Shown: positions 7,800 through 16,899 of the stretch, one piece after another
How positions within the stretch are numbered: position 1 is the first letter of the stretch
How the letters are laid out: the number at the start of each line of letters is the position of its first letter
Assembly: GCF_025515275.1 (NCBI RefSeq)
Contig: NZ_JAOPFU010000016.1
Coordinates: forward strand, 1 to 64,000
From: Catenovulum sp. 2E275
Lineage (GTDB): Bacteria; Pseudomonadota; Gammaproteobacteria; Enterobacterales; Alteromonadaceae
DNA: 64,000 nt
Direction: 5' to 3'
Notes under the pieces: model-generated
What the model was told of the DNA's origin: nothing
The model's input: the letters and a program-made list of their open reading frames with translations, nothing else
Database searches by the model: none
Translations under genes and position numbers: made by a program

Positions 7800-9314
7800 A
7801 TGTTTCAAAGTATTTTAAAAAACTTAATAAATAAAATTTTATTTTGTTTAATTTCATTATCTTGTGTATCTGCTCATGCAATTTCTGATGGGCGATACAT
7901 TTTTGTTAATAAACTTAGCGGCAAAGTTTTAGATGTTTCTGCGGCCAGTCAGGCCGATGGTGCTAATGTGATTCAGTGGGCTCAAGGTGCTGGTTTAAAT
8001 CAAAGATGGGATGTAAACGATTTAGGTAACGGTTATTATGCGATTAATGCAGCCCACAGCGGTAAAACTTTGGATGTAGAGGGCTGGAACCCAGATAATG
8101 GGGCAAACCTTACTCAATATACCTATTACGGAAATGATAACCAGCAATGGCTAATAGAAAGTACGGGTAGCGGTTATTATAAAATTACTTCAAAATTTAG
8201 TGGTAAATCAATTGAAGTTGAGAGCATGGCGACCTATGACGGCGCTAATATCAGGTTATGGGATTATTGGGGTGATGATAGCCAGTTGTGGAGCTTAATT
8301 CCGGTTGCTGCGCAAGGCACAAGTAAATCAGCTACACAAATTGTTAGTGAAATGGGTGCTGGCTGGAATTTAGGTAATACTTTAGATGCTATTGGCGGTG
8401 AAACTGCATGGGGAAATCCGCTTACTCAGCAGTATATGATCAATTCAGTTGCTGCTCAGGGGTTTAAAACCATTAGAATACCAGTAACTTGGCAGGGTCA
8501 TTTTTCTGGTTCGGATAATACAATTGATTCAGCTTGGTTAGACAGAGTTGAGCAAGTGGTTAATTATGCATTGGATGCTAACTTATATGTCATTATCAAT
8601 TTACATCATGATGAATGGATTGTACCTACTTATGCAAATCAAGCGGCAACCAGCCAAACTTTAGCAGATATTTGGTCACAAATTGCAGAGCGGTTTAAAA
8701 ACTACAATCAGTATCTTATTTTTGAAACATTAAATGAACCAAGAGCAAATAAAGGCACTTCGCTTGAATGGTCCGGCACGCTTGAAAATTATGAAGTGGT
8801 AAATACGTTTAATCAGGTTGCATTAAATGAAATCCGTAATAGTGGCGGTAATAACTCAAACCGTTTAGTGTTATTACCCGGTTATGCAGCCAGCCCGTGG
8901 GAGGATCAGATTCAACACATTGATATTCCTTCAGATAATATGATTGCTATTTCGACTCATGGTTATATTCCTTATACCTTTACCGAGCAGGAAGTTGCTG
9001 ACGGTGGAGATATGTATTTTGATGATGCAGAAAAAGATTTAATTAATTATGTATTTGATAATTTAAATAGCCGCTTTGTCAGTAACGGTATTCCGGTTGT
9101 GATGGGTGAGTGGGGTAGTGTTGATAAAGCTAATACTCAGCAAAGAGCGGCTTATGCTCAATATTATCAAGCGAAAGCAAATAGTTTAGGGATTCCGACA
9201 ATTGTTTGGGATAACAATGCATTAGGTGGTAGTGCTCATAATTACCGGTTGTATGACAGAGCTAATGACCAATGGGTTTTTCCAAGTATTATCAATAGCA
9301 TTATTAATCCTTAG
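7800..9314 (+). CDS. secreted ricin module-GH5 endoglucanase-like enzyme
   Basis: A 504-residue exported enzyme. Signal peptide about 1-27 (ending AHA). An N-terminal ricin-type beta-trefoil (about 28-167) has three repeats with SGK-LDV and DGAN--QW. The GH5 barrel (about 178-500) has the MGAGWNLGNTLDA opening typical of GH5_4-like endoglucanases, INLHHDEW at 266-273, acid/base E313 in ETLNEPR, HGY at 387-389, and nucleophile E437 in MGEWGS. Probable activity is endo-beta-1,4-glucanase or xyloglucanase, which is family inference. AAGGA sits five bases before the ATG. Confidence 0.92.
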   Translation: MFQSILKNLINKILFCLISLSCVSAHAISDGRYIFVNKLSGKVLDVSAASQADGANVIQWAQGAGLNQRWDVNDLGNGYYAINAAHSGKTLDVEGWNPDNGANLTQYTYYGNDNQQWLIESTGSGYYKITSKFSGKSIEVESMATYDGANIRLWDYWGDDSQLWSLIPVAAQGTSKSATQIVSEMGAGWNLGNTLDAIGGETAWGNPLTQQYMINSVAAQGFKTIRIPVTWQGHFSGSDNTIDSAWLDRVEQVVNYALDANLYVIINLHHDEWIVPTYANQAATSQTLADIWSQIAERFKNYNQYLIFETLNEPRANKGTSLEWSGTLENYEVVNTFNQVALNEIRNSGGNNSNRLVLLPGYAASPWEDQIQHIDIPSDNMIAISTHGYIPYTFTEQEVADGGDMYFDDAEKDLINYVFDNLNSRFVSNGIPVVMGEWGSVDKANTQQRAAYAQYYQAKANSLGIPTIVWDNNALGGSAHNYRLYDRANDQWVFPSIINSIINP

Positions 9315-9353
9315 TTTATAATGCTATTGATAGCCGAGCTTCTATTTTAGTCA

Positions 9354-9387
9354 AGGTAGATGGCTCCTTAACTGGAGTTATCTACCT
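9354..9387. terminator. hairpin between convergent GH5 and speA genes
   Basis: AGGTAGAT (9354-9361) pairs with ATCTACCT (9380-9387), with an inner CTCC/GGAG stem. It lies between two convergent genes and may serve both strands. Confidence 0.6.
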
Positions 9388-9448
9388 GATTAATTCATCG
9401 ATTTTATCGGAATACTTTAAGTGTCTTTATAAACATATTACAAAATAC

Positions 9449-11341
9449 TTAATCTTCAAAATAAGTATAACCTTCTAACCCAGTTTTTAATTGCAGATAA
9501 TATTTATCTTTTAACTCGTTAGTTAACCCAGAATTTTGGAGTTGGGTTTGATAATTTTCGAGCAGGGTTTCTTTTTGAAAATGCACAGTTGCCAATGCTG
9601 ATTCTGCGGTATCACCTTGTAAAGTATGGTTAATTCGCCAGTTACCTTGAGCATCAAACTCAATATGAGCAGAGTCGGTATCACCAAATAAATTATGCAT
9701 GTCGCCTAAAATTTCTTGATATGCGCCAACCATAAACATGCCTAATAAATATTCTTCGCCTGCTTGATATTGAGGTAATGGCAAGCTTGACTCTATGCCC
9801 ATGCCGTCAGCATATTGTTTTAGCTGACCGTCTGAGTCGCAGGTAATATCTTGAATAATCGCCCGCATATTCAATGGTTGATTTAAATTTTGCAGCGGCA
9901 CAACCGGGAAAATCTGATCTATACCCCATGCATCCGGTAACGATTGGAACAGTGAGAAATTACAGAATAATTTACTGGCTAGTTTTTCATCTAACTCTTC
10001 TTTAATTTCGCGGTGAGCACGGGCATTGGAGGTTAAATGCTGTCGGATATGATGCAAAGTTGCAAAATACAATGCCTCTAACTCAGCCCATTGTTGCAGG
10101 CTAATTAAGCCTAAAACAAACTTTTGCTGAGCTTCACTAAAATAATGAATTGCATCATGATAACACTCAAGTGCGGTGCGCTCTGATATTTGCTGATTAA
10201 TCGCCGCCATTTCGTGGCTTTCTAACGGAGCATTTTGGTCTAAACTTGTTGAAAAATTAAGGTTTTCTAATGGCTTAGATGGTGTTTCAATATCAATAAC
10301 ATTGGTGATTAAGACCGCATGATGGGCTGTCATTGCACGGCCAGATTCGGTAATAATATTTGGTTCTTCAATATTTGCAGCCCTGCAAACTTCACTTACC
10401 CCAGAAACAATATTTCTAGCGTATTCTTTCATATCATAATTCATTGAACACTGGCTACGGCTGCCGCTGCCTTCATAATCGACCCCTAAACCGCCACCTA
10501 CATCTAAAGTGGTAATATTAATGCCCAGTTGTTTGAGTTCAGTGTAATAGCGGGCACATTCTTTAATCGCGATTTGAATATCGCGAATATTGGCAATTTG
10601 TGAGCCGATATGAAAATGAATGAGCTGGAATAAATCGAGTTTTTGTTCAGTTTTTAATAGGTCGATGGCTGTAAGTAATTGACTGGAAGTTAACCCAAAT
10701 TTACCTTTTTCGCCGCCTGAGTTTTGCCATTTGCCTTTACCAACAGAGTTTAACCGGATTCTAATTCCTACCGCTGGTGCTGCATTATATAAATTACTGA
10801 TTTTTATTAAGGTTTTAAGCTCAGATAATTTTTCAACTACAACATAAACCTGATGACCCATTTGAGTGGCTATGGTTGCCAGTTCTAAAAATTCTGAATC
10901 TTTATAGCCGTTACAGACAATTTTGAGTGGTTTATCGGTTGCGCCTAAAATTGCCAATAACTCAGGCTTACTACCAGCCTCAAGCCCTATTTGGGGTTTA
11001 GCTTTAAGTAGCTGCTCTACCACACTAAATTGCTGATTTACTTTAATTGGATAAACCGGTGTGTAGCTGCCTTTATATTCATATTGGCTGATAGCATCGT
11101 TAAACGCTGTGCTTAACGATAATACCCTGTCACGTAAAATATCGGTAAATCTGAGTAAAACGGGCAGGCGCAATCCGGCTTCTTTTAGCGCTTGTATAAT
11201 TTTTGATAAACTCACCTGAGTTTGTGGCTGACCTTTGGGCTGCGCAACCAAATCACCTTGTTCGTTAATATCAAAGTAACCGTCACTCCAGTTGGCAACG
11301 TTATATACAAGTTTAGCTTGAGAAATTAAAGGGGTATTCAT
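9449..11341 (-). CDS. speA: biosynthetic arginine decarboxylase
   Basis: Decarboxylates arginine to agmatine, the first step of polyamine synthesis by the agmatine route. A PLP-dependent fold III (alanine racemase-like) enzyme: the cofactor lysine is K100 in YTPVYPIKVNQQ, with a glycine-rich phosphate loop (DVGGGLGVDYEGS) and a C-terminal DITCDSDG supplying the active-site cysteine. The start is placed at ATG 11341 (630 residues, MNTPLISQ...), not the TTG six codons upstream. This fits the usual family length of about 630-660. It is divergent from speE, and the two together give putrescine/spermidine capacity. Confidence 0.95.
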   Translation of the reverse strand: MNTPLISQAKLVYNVANWSDGYFDINEQGDLVAQPKGQPQTQVSLSKIIQALKEAGLRLPVLLRFTDILRDRVLSLSTAFNDAISQYEYKGSYTPVYPIKVNQQFSVVEQLLKAKPQIGLEAGSKPELLAILGATDKPLKIVCNGYKDSEFLELATIATQMGHQVYVVVEKLSELKTLIKISNLYNAAPAVGIRIRLNSVGKGKWQNSGGEKGKFGLTSSQLLTAIDLLKTEQKLDLFQLIHFHIGSQIANIRDIQIAIKECARYYTELKQLGINITTLDVGGGLGVDYEGSGSRSQCSMNYDMKEYARNIVSGVSEVCRAANIEEPNIITESGRAMTAHHAVLITNVIDIETPSKPLENLNFSTSLDQNAPLESHEMAAINQQISERTALECYHDAIHYFSEAQQKFVLGLISLQQWAELEALYFATLHHIRQHLTSNARAHREIKEELDEKLASKLFCNFSLFQSLPDAWGIDQIFPVVPLQNLNQPLNMRAIIQDITCDSDGQLKQYADGMGIESSLPLPQYQAGEEYLLGMFMVGAYQEILGDMHNLFGDTDSAHIEFDAQGNWRINHTLQGDTAESALATVHFQKETLLENYQTQLQNSGLTNELKDKYYLQLKTGLEGYTYFED

Positions 11342-11521
11342 GTTTAAATCAAAGCACAATAAGCAAAAACATTAAGTTTAATCATAAATTATCCCGGCGG
11401 CTAACATTTTATGGCTAAAGTGTGGATTTATCATTGCCAGCAAAGGTTAAGGCTGGCAAAATTCGCAGCATTTTTTAGCGCATACTGATTGTTTATCACA
11501 ATCATGATCGAGGAATTTTTA

Positions 11522-12376
11522 ATGTCTGATTTGTCTTCACCAAATTGGTTTACTGAACAATGTGATAGCACAGGTTCTGCTTTTTCTTTACGTATTAAAA
11601 AGAAAGTTGTTGAAAAACAATCGCCTTTTCAAAAAATAGAAATTTATGAAACCACAGATTTTGGTCATCTTATGGTGATTGATGGCTGTACTATGGTGAC
11701 GACTCGTGAAAACTTTTTATATCACGAGATGATGTCTCACCCGGCTTTATTTACGCACCCAAATCCTAAAAATGTTGTGATTATTGGTGGTGGTGACTGC
11801 GGTACGTTACGTGAAGTATTAAAACACGACTCAGTTGAGTCGGTTCATCAAATTGATATTGATGAATTAGTGACTCAAATGGCACTTAAATATTTTCCTG
11901 AATTATGTGAAAGTAATAGTGATCCGCGTGCTCATGTGATGTTTGATGATGGCATTAAATTTATGCGCGAAGCTGAAGCGGAATCTTTAGATATTGTGAT
12001 TGTTGATTCAACCGATCCGATTGGTCCGGGTGAAGGCTTATTTAACCATGCTTTTTATACCAGTTGTTTAAATGCGTTACGTCCGGGTGGTATTTTGGTT
12101 CAGCAAAGCGAATCGCCAATTTTGCATCAAAAATTAATGAAAGAAATGCGCGATGCAATGTTGGATGTTGGCTTTGATGCGGTACAGACCATACCGTTCC
12201 CGCAGCCAATTTACCCAAGTGGCTTTTGGTCATGCACTTTAGCACGTAAACAAGGTCAATTTGGCGAGTTTAGAGTCGAAGATGCACAAGCTTTTGCTGA
12301 TAAAGCTGATTATTACAATGCGTCAATTCATCAGGCAGGTATGCAATTACCTAACTTTTTGAAAAAAGTTTTATAA
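11522..12376 (+). CDS. speE: spermidine synthase
   Basis: Transfers aminopropyl from decarboxylated S-adenosylmethionine to putrescine. The 284-residue protein has the spermine/spermidine synthase fold: N-terminal beta-strand domain (about 1-60), then a Rossmann-like domain with NVVIIGGGDCGTLREVLKH and catalytic Asp in DIVIVDSTDPIGPGE. The start is set at ATG 11522 because CGAGGAA lies at good spacing and SpeE proteins start close to the WFTE motif. An upstream frame extends to 11489 but is unlikely. It is followed by a strong terminator and divergent from speA. Confidence 0.95.
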   Translation: MSDLSSPNWFTEQCDSTGSAFSLRIKKKVVEKQSPFQKIEIYETTDFGHLMVIDGCTMVTTRENFLYHEMMSHPALFTHPNPKNVVIIGGGDCGTLREVLKHDSVESVHQIDIDELVTQMALKYFPELCESNSDPRAHVMFDDGIKFMREAEAESLDIVIVDSTDPIGPGEGLFNHAFYTSCLNALRPGGILVQQSESPILHQKLMKEMRDAMLDVGFDAVQTIPFPQPIYPSGFWSCTLARKQGQFGEFRVEDAQAFADKADYYNASIHQAGMQLPNFLKKVL

Positions 12377-12424
12377 GTAACCCAAGTATAGTTAAGCTCA
12401 TTTAGTTATATTAAGTCGAATATT

Positions 12425-12464
12425 AAACAAAACCTCAAGGGGATTTGCACTTGGGGTTTTGTTT
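12425..12464 (+). terminator. rho-independent terminator of speE
   Basis: A 15-bp stem (12425-12439 with 12450-12464, one G-U) ends in TTTTGTTTATTT. It may also work for the convergent CofD-like gene. Confidence 0.85.
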
Positions 12465-12509
12465 ATTTAACTCTGAGCAACTCTGGATAAGCCGTTAACC
12501 AAGCTCAGG

Positions 12510-13664
12510 TTATTTAGCCAAAGAAACCAATAATTCAGATAGTTTTTGATTATCGTAATAAGGTGCCGATTTAGCCGATACCAAACTGGTTCTGATAATA
12601 TTAATGCCATTACTGGCTAATAACGCCTCGTCATTAAAACTAATACAATCTCCCAATGTTTCATCAATCACCACATAATTTAATAATTGCTGAGGCGGCA
12701 AGTTAAATTGACAGCCGCGTTTAAGATAATTCAATAAAGCTTGAATCGAATCCATTAAGCTCATTGCATATTGTTCTGGGTCTGTACCTAAATTAGGAAT
12801 ATACACTTTGTTACATTGCGCATTGGCAATGCTTTGCCCAACACCTTGTGGTAATAAATTCGCCAAAATGCTCGAATAAAAACTACCCGGCGGATAACAA
12901 ATTAAGTCAGCATTAGTAATCGAATCTGTTAAATGTGGTTTTATCGCTGGGGTAATCGGATAAGGCTCAGTTTCGCTGGCAGATAAAAATACCTGACATA
13001 TTTTTTGTTTAATTGGGTCGACTTCTTTTCCGGTAATATTGTGTTGACCAGCTATTAACTGACCGTCTGAAAATTCTGCAACTAAATGATATAAATCATC
13101 AATAATTGGAATGACTTTTCCTTTAATATCAAATAGCTGGGTGAATTCATTAATCACAGGTTGTAATTGACGATTTGCTAATAAATAACCACCGGTCAAA
13201 CATAAATTACCAATGCTTGCACATTTTAAACTAAAGTCATCCGGCATCACGGAATAAAAATGTTTTAAATAAGAACAGATAATATTTTGGCTGTGTGGTG
13301 CAATTTTTTGAAAATGAGGCATTTGGCGATTAATAATGGCCAATAACTTTTGTTTGAGTTGAATTTGGCTTTGATCGCACGGAAACCTTAAGCTAAGCAA
13401 ACGCACGGCTGAGATTGTTGCAGCGTCATGATCATTCGCCAGTGCGAGTAAGCGGTTTCTGATATCGCCAATCGCAGGCATATTAAAATGTTTTCTAAGC
13501 TGAGCTGAGCAGCCGCCAGAGTCAAATGTGGTCACTAAATGAATGCTATTATAGGTATGGCGTTTTATGGTTTTACTTAACTTAGCAAGTGCGCTACCGC
13601 CGCTAAAAAATAAAATAGCTGGACCAAGTTCAGCATTAGTGTTCAATGCAGTTTCAGTTAACAT
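12510..13664 (-). CDS. YvcK/CofD-like family protein
   Basis: A 384-residue protein of the CofD/YvcK (2-phospho-L-lactate transferase-like) superfamily. The N-terminal phosphate-binding region ILFFSGGSALAKLSK is followed by HLVTTFDSGGCSAQLRKHFNMPAIGDIRNRL, the family signature. Later NADLICYPPGSFYSSILANLLPQGV is the second conserved block. It resembles the CofD-like component of the GAK (ATP-grasp, amphipathic, CofD-like) group more than Bacillus YvcK, but neither partner gene is in the window. Substrate is unknown. It stands alone on the minus strand between speE and proB. Confidence 0.85.
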   Translation of the reverse strand: MLTETALNTNAELGPAILFFSGGSALAKLSKTIKRHTYNSIHLVTTFDSGGCSAQLRKHFNMPAIGDIRNRLLALANDHDAATISAVRLLSLRFPCDQSQIQLKQKLLAIINRQMPHFQKIAPHSQNIICSYLKHFYSVMPDDFSLKCASIGNLCLTGGYLLANRQLQPVINEFTQLFDIKGKVIPIIDDLYHLVAEFSDGQLIAGQHNITGKEVDPIKQKICQVFLSASETEPYPITPAIKPHLTDSITNADLICYPPGSFYSSILANLLPQGVGQSIANAQCNKVYIPNLGTDPEQYAMSLMDSIQALLNYLKRGCQFNLPPQQLLNYVVIDETLGDCISFNDEALLASNGINIIRTSLVSAKSAPYYDNQKLSELLVSLAK

Positions 13665-13954
13665 AATTAAGGCCGTTAAAGCTTTTTATTCGTTATAATA
13701 GTTAAGTGTTTAATATCTAAATCTATTAAATATATTAAGTACCCAACACTTTTATTATATCAGTAAAGCCCCAGTGTAAAATGACAACAAATCCTAAAAA
13801 ATAATAGCACTAATTAGGTAACTTGAGACAGTTTATTCTGTAACTTAGTCACAAATATTATTTATTGTGGTTAAGATTGAATCTCGCATTTCATAACGGT
13901 TTAAGTATAATAACTTCTTTTCATTCTGGTTTTTATTTTCGAGAAAGTTTCATC

Positions 13955-15055
13955 ATGGGTTTGTTTAACTGGCACAGAGCTGTTATTAAAGTCGGCAGCG
14001 CATTAATTGCACCACAGGGTAAAGATTGTACCGGTCAATTTTTACTGCCCATTGCACGTTATATCTCGGAATGTCGTCAGCAAGGTAAAGAGATTGTTAT
14101 TGTCTCAAGCGGTAGTGTTGCAGCCGGGCGCAGTCTAATTAACCATAGTGAGGTGCCGTCAATTGCTGAAAAACAAGCAATGGCTGCAGTCGGTCAAACC
14201 CGAATGATGGCAAACTGGGCGCGTTTTTTTGATTTCCCTTGCGCACAAATTTTGATTACGCATGACGATTTGGCCGATCGCAGACGCTATGTCAATATCA
14301 AAAACACCATACGCGAATTATTAAATAACGGCATTTTACCTATTGTGAATGAAAATGATTCCGTTGCGACACAAGAGATCAAAGTGGGCGATAACGATAA
14401 TTTAGCCGCTATGGTTTCTCAGGTTGCGGATGCTGATTTATTGGTTATTTGCAGTGATATTGATGGATTATATACTGCTGACCCAAGGTCAAACCCCAAT
14501 GCGGAATTTATTGAAACCGTTGATTTGGTTGACGAAAGTATTTATGCGTTAGCTGGTGGTACCACAAATAAAATTGCTACCGGTGGGATGCGAACCAAAA
14601 TTGAAGCGGCTGAAAAAGCTACTTTTAATGGGGTTCATACCTTAATTGTAAATGGCCGAAAAGGTCAGGTATTTGATAAATTATTGCAAAACGAACAGCA
14701 AGGTACTTGGTTTAAACGCCAAGCAACGCCTAAAAAAGCGCGTAAGCACTGGCTGCAATATACCTTAAAGTCTCAAGGTAGTATTACACTGGACAAAGGT
14801 GCAGAAAATGCAGTGCTGAACAAAGGCGCTTCACTGTTAAGTATTGGCATTACTCAGGTGCAGGGCGCATTTCAAAAGGGTGATGCAGTTAACTTACTTG
14901 ATCAAAAAGGGCAAGTGATTGCTAAAGGCATTAGCCAATATAGTCAGTTAGAGCTGACCAAGATTCAAGGCAAACAAAGCCAGCAAATTGTTGATATTTT
15001 AGGGTATTGTCCGAGTGATGTGATTATTCACCGTGACGATCTCGTGATTTTATAA
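13955..15055 (+). CDS. proB: glutamate 5-kinase
   Basis: Phosphorylates L-glutamate with ATP, the first committed step of proline synthesis. The amino-acid kinase domain (about 5-255) shows VIKVGSALI, VIVSSGSVAAGR, NENDSVA, DNDNLAAMV and GTGGMRTKIEAAEKA-like GGMRTKIEAA. A PUA domain (about 275-360) has SITLDKGAENAVL. The start is ATG 13955 (366 residues, matching E. coli ProB at 367) with GAGAAAG upstream; a longer frame from TTG 13865 has no support. proA begins 12 bp downstream. Feedback inhibition by proline is normal for this kinase. Confidence 0.96.
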   Translation: MGLFNWHRAVIKVGSALIAPQGKDCTGQFLLPIARYISECRQQGKEIVIVSSGSVAAGRSLINHSEVPSIAEKQAMAAVGQTRMMANWARFFDFPCAQILITHDDLADRRRYVNIKNTIRELLNNGILPIVNENDSVATQEIKVGDNDNLAAMVSQVADADLLVICSDIDGLYTADPRSNPNAEFIETVDLVDESIYALAGGTTNKIATGGMRTKIEAAEKATFNGVHTLIVNGRKGQVFDKLLQNEQQGTWFKRQATPKKARKHWLQYTLKSQGSITLDKGAENAVLNKGASLLSIGITQVQGAFQKGDAVNLLDQKGQVIAKGISQYSQLELTKIQGKQSQQIVDILGYCPSDVIIHRDDLVIL

Positions 15056-15067
15056 AAAGGTAAATAA

Positions 15068-16318
15068 ATGAGCTTTTCAATCGCACAAATGGCAAAAGAT
15101 GCCCGCAAAGCATCATTTTCTGTTGCTAATTTAAGCACTGCACAAAAGGATGCGGCATTAAGTGCAATGGCAGCAAAATTAATTGAAAGAACCGATTTAA
15201 TTTTAACTGAAAACGAACGTGATTTAGTGGCCGGTAAAGACAACGGCTTAACCGATGCTATGATCGACCGTTTGCGTTTAACGCCTGAACGTATTCAGGA
15301 TTTAGCTAATGCGCTAATTGAAGTCACTCAATTACCTGATCCGGTTGGCACAATTAACGAAATGAAAGTACGCCCAAATGGCATGCAAGTTGGCAGAATG
15401 CGTATTCCATTGGGGGTTATTGCGATGATTTATGAGTCTCGCCCTAATGTAACGGCCGAAGCGGCTGCATTATGTTTAAAATCTGGTAATGCGGTTGTGC
15501 TACGTGGCGGTAAAGAAGCTTTGTATTCAAATTTAGTTATTGCTAAATGTTTACACGAAGCTTTAGTTGAACAAAATATTGATCCAAACGCGATTTGTGT
15601 TGTACCGGATACAGACAGAGCCGTGATGAATGAATTAATGACTTTGTCTGACGATATTGACCTGATTATTCCACGTGGTGGTGAAGGGTTAATTCGTTTT
15701 GTGACTGAAAACAGCCGAATTCCTGTGATTCAACATTTTAAAGGGGTTTGTCATTTATATATTGATGAATCTGCGGATATTGAAATGGGAATTGATTTAT
15801 TGCTTAACGGTAAAACTCAGCGTACGGGTGTATGTAATGCGCTTGAAACTTTACTGGTGCATAAAGATATTGCAGAGCAATATTTACCAGTTGCCGCTCA
15901 AGTATTAGCTGAAAAAGGCGTTACAATTCATGCTTGTGAAAACAGCATTGGCTATTTTGACGGCGCTCAAGCTGCAACAGTGGCGGACTGGGAAGCTGAA
16001 TATTTAGCGTTAGAGATTGCAGTTAAAGTGGTTGATGATTTTGATGCAAGCATTGCCCATTTAGAGCAATTTAGCTCAGGCCATACTGAGGTAATTTGTA
16101 CACAAAATTATGCTCGCGCCAATGAGTTTGTTCGTCGAGTGAATAGTGCTGTCGTCATGGTTAATGCTTCATCGCGTTTTTCAGATGGTGGTCAGTTAGG
16201 GTTAGGCGCTGAGATTGGTATTTCAACTTCTAAATTACATGCCTATGGTCCAATGGGGCTGGAAAGCTTAACGACCCAAAAATTTGTTGTTTTGGGGAAT
16301 GGTCAGGTACGGCCATAA
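15068..16318 (+). CDS. proA: glutamate-5-semialdehyde dehydrogenase (gamma-glutamyl phosphate reductase)
   Basis: Reduces gamma-glutamyl phosphate with NADPH to glutamate semialdehyde, which cyclises to the proline precursor. The 416-residue aldehyde-dehydrogenase fold has IPLGVIAMIYESRPNVT, LRGGKEALYSN, IPRGGEGLI and the catalytic-cysteine block GKTQRTGVCNALETLLVH. Length is standard. It is co-transcribed with proB (12-bp gap), with AAGG before the ATG and a clear terminator 29 bp after the stop. Confidence 0.97.
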   Translation: MSFSIAQMAKDARKASFSVANLSTAQKDAALSAMAAKLIERTDLILTENERDLVAGKDNGLTDAMIDRLRLTPERIQDLANALIEVTQLPDPVGTINEMKVRPNGMQVGRMRIPLGVIAMIYESRPNVTAEAAALCLKSGNAVVLRGGKEALYSNLVIAKCLHEALVEQNIDPNAICVVPDTDRAVMNELMTLSDDIDLIIPRGGEGLIRFVTENSRIPVIQHFKGVCHLYIDESADIEMGIDLLLNGKTQRTGVCNALETLLVHKDIAEQYLPVAAQVLAEKGVTIHACENSIGYFDGAQAATVADWEAEYLALEIAVKVVDDFDASIAHLEQFSSGHTEVICTQNYARANEFVRRVNSAVVMVNASSRFSDGGQLGLGAEIGISTSKLHAYGPMGLESLTTQKFVVLGNGQVRP

Positions 16319-16346
16319 ATTGTTATTAACTTTTCCCGATAGTATA

Positions 16347-16374
16347 AAATAGAGCGCCAATTGGCGCTCTATTT
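16347..16374 (+). terminator. terminator of proBA
   Basis: Perfect 12-bp stem AAATAGAGCGCC / GGCGCTCTATTT with an AATT loop, followed by GTTTG. Confidence 0.85.
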
Positions 16375-16509
16375 GTTTGTAGCTATTTAAATCAACTTAA
16401 ATTTTTGTGTATCAGAGTGATCAGGTTCAATTCGAGGCGTATTATTGCACGAATACTAGGTACTTTTGAAAACAATGCTATATAAAAGAATGAGTTGCCA
16501 GTGACATTC

Positions 16510-16717
16510 CTAGCTCTGTTGATTTTTTGAGTACGATTTTTTCAGCCGTTTGTTTGGTATTTTATCTAAGGCATTGCGATTGACGTGTAGTGAGCCACAC
16601 GAATGAGCTATAAAGACTGTGTGCTCCTTACAAAGTTACCTTACCCCACATTTATGTGGGGCAGCACAGAAGAAACACCAAACAAACGCTGCCTTTTAGT
16701 TTTGTCCTAAAAGCTAG
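16510..16717. repeat. MITE-like element family A, copy 1
   Basis: A 208-bp non-coding unit bounded by CTAG. The internal inverted arms CCGTTTGTTTGGT and ACCAAACAAACG flank a core with a CCCCACATTTATGTGGGG hairpin. The core and left end align over most of their length with 26553-26768, and the left end aligns with 41612-41744. It fills most of the 578-bp gap between proA and the solute-binding protein gene. Confidence 0.65.
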
Positions 16718-16780
16718 AATAAAAATTATTTAACTTACTTTAGATGAATTTGTTTTGATTAAATGGCTTTAATTTCCAGT

Positions 16781-16818
16781 TTAATATCGATATTTATATT
16801 GATTTAGCTCGATATTAA
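16781..16818. promoter_or_regulatory. spaced inverted repeat upstream of the solute-binding protein gene
   Basis: TTAATATCGA (16781-16790) and TCGATATTAA (16809-16818) are exact inverted 10-mers, 18 bp apart, about 80 bp before the start. They could be paired half-sites for a regulator; nothing in the sequence names it. Confidence 0.4.
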
Positions 16819-16899
16819 GCTCTTTTATCAATAGCGTTTAATCAGATAGAAGCTAAAATTAAATAAGTTATGTTCATGCTTATTTAATTTGGATGTTTG

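Noticed and set aside
13865-13954. 30-residue N-terminal extension of ProB
   Set aside because: It needs a TTG start without a ribosome site; ATG 13955 gives the standard length.
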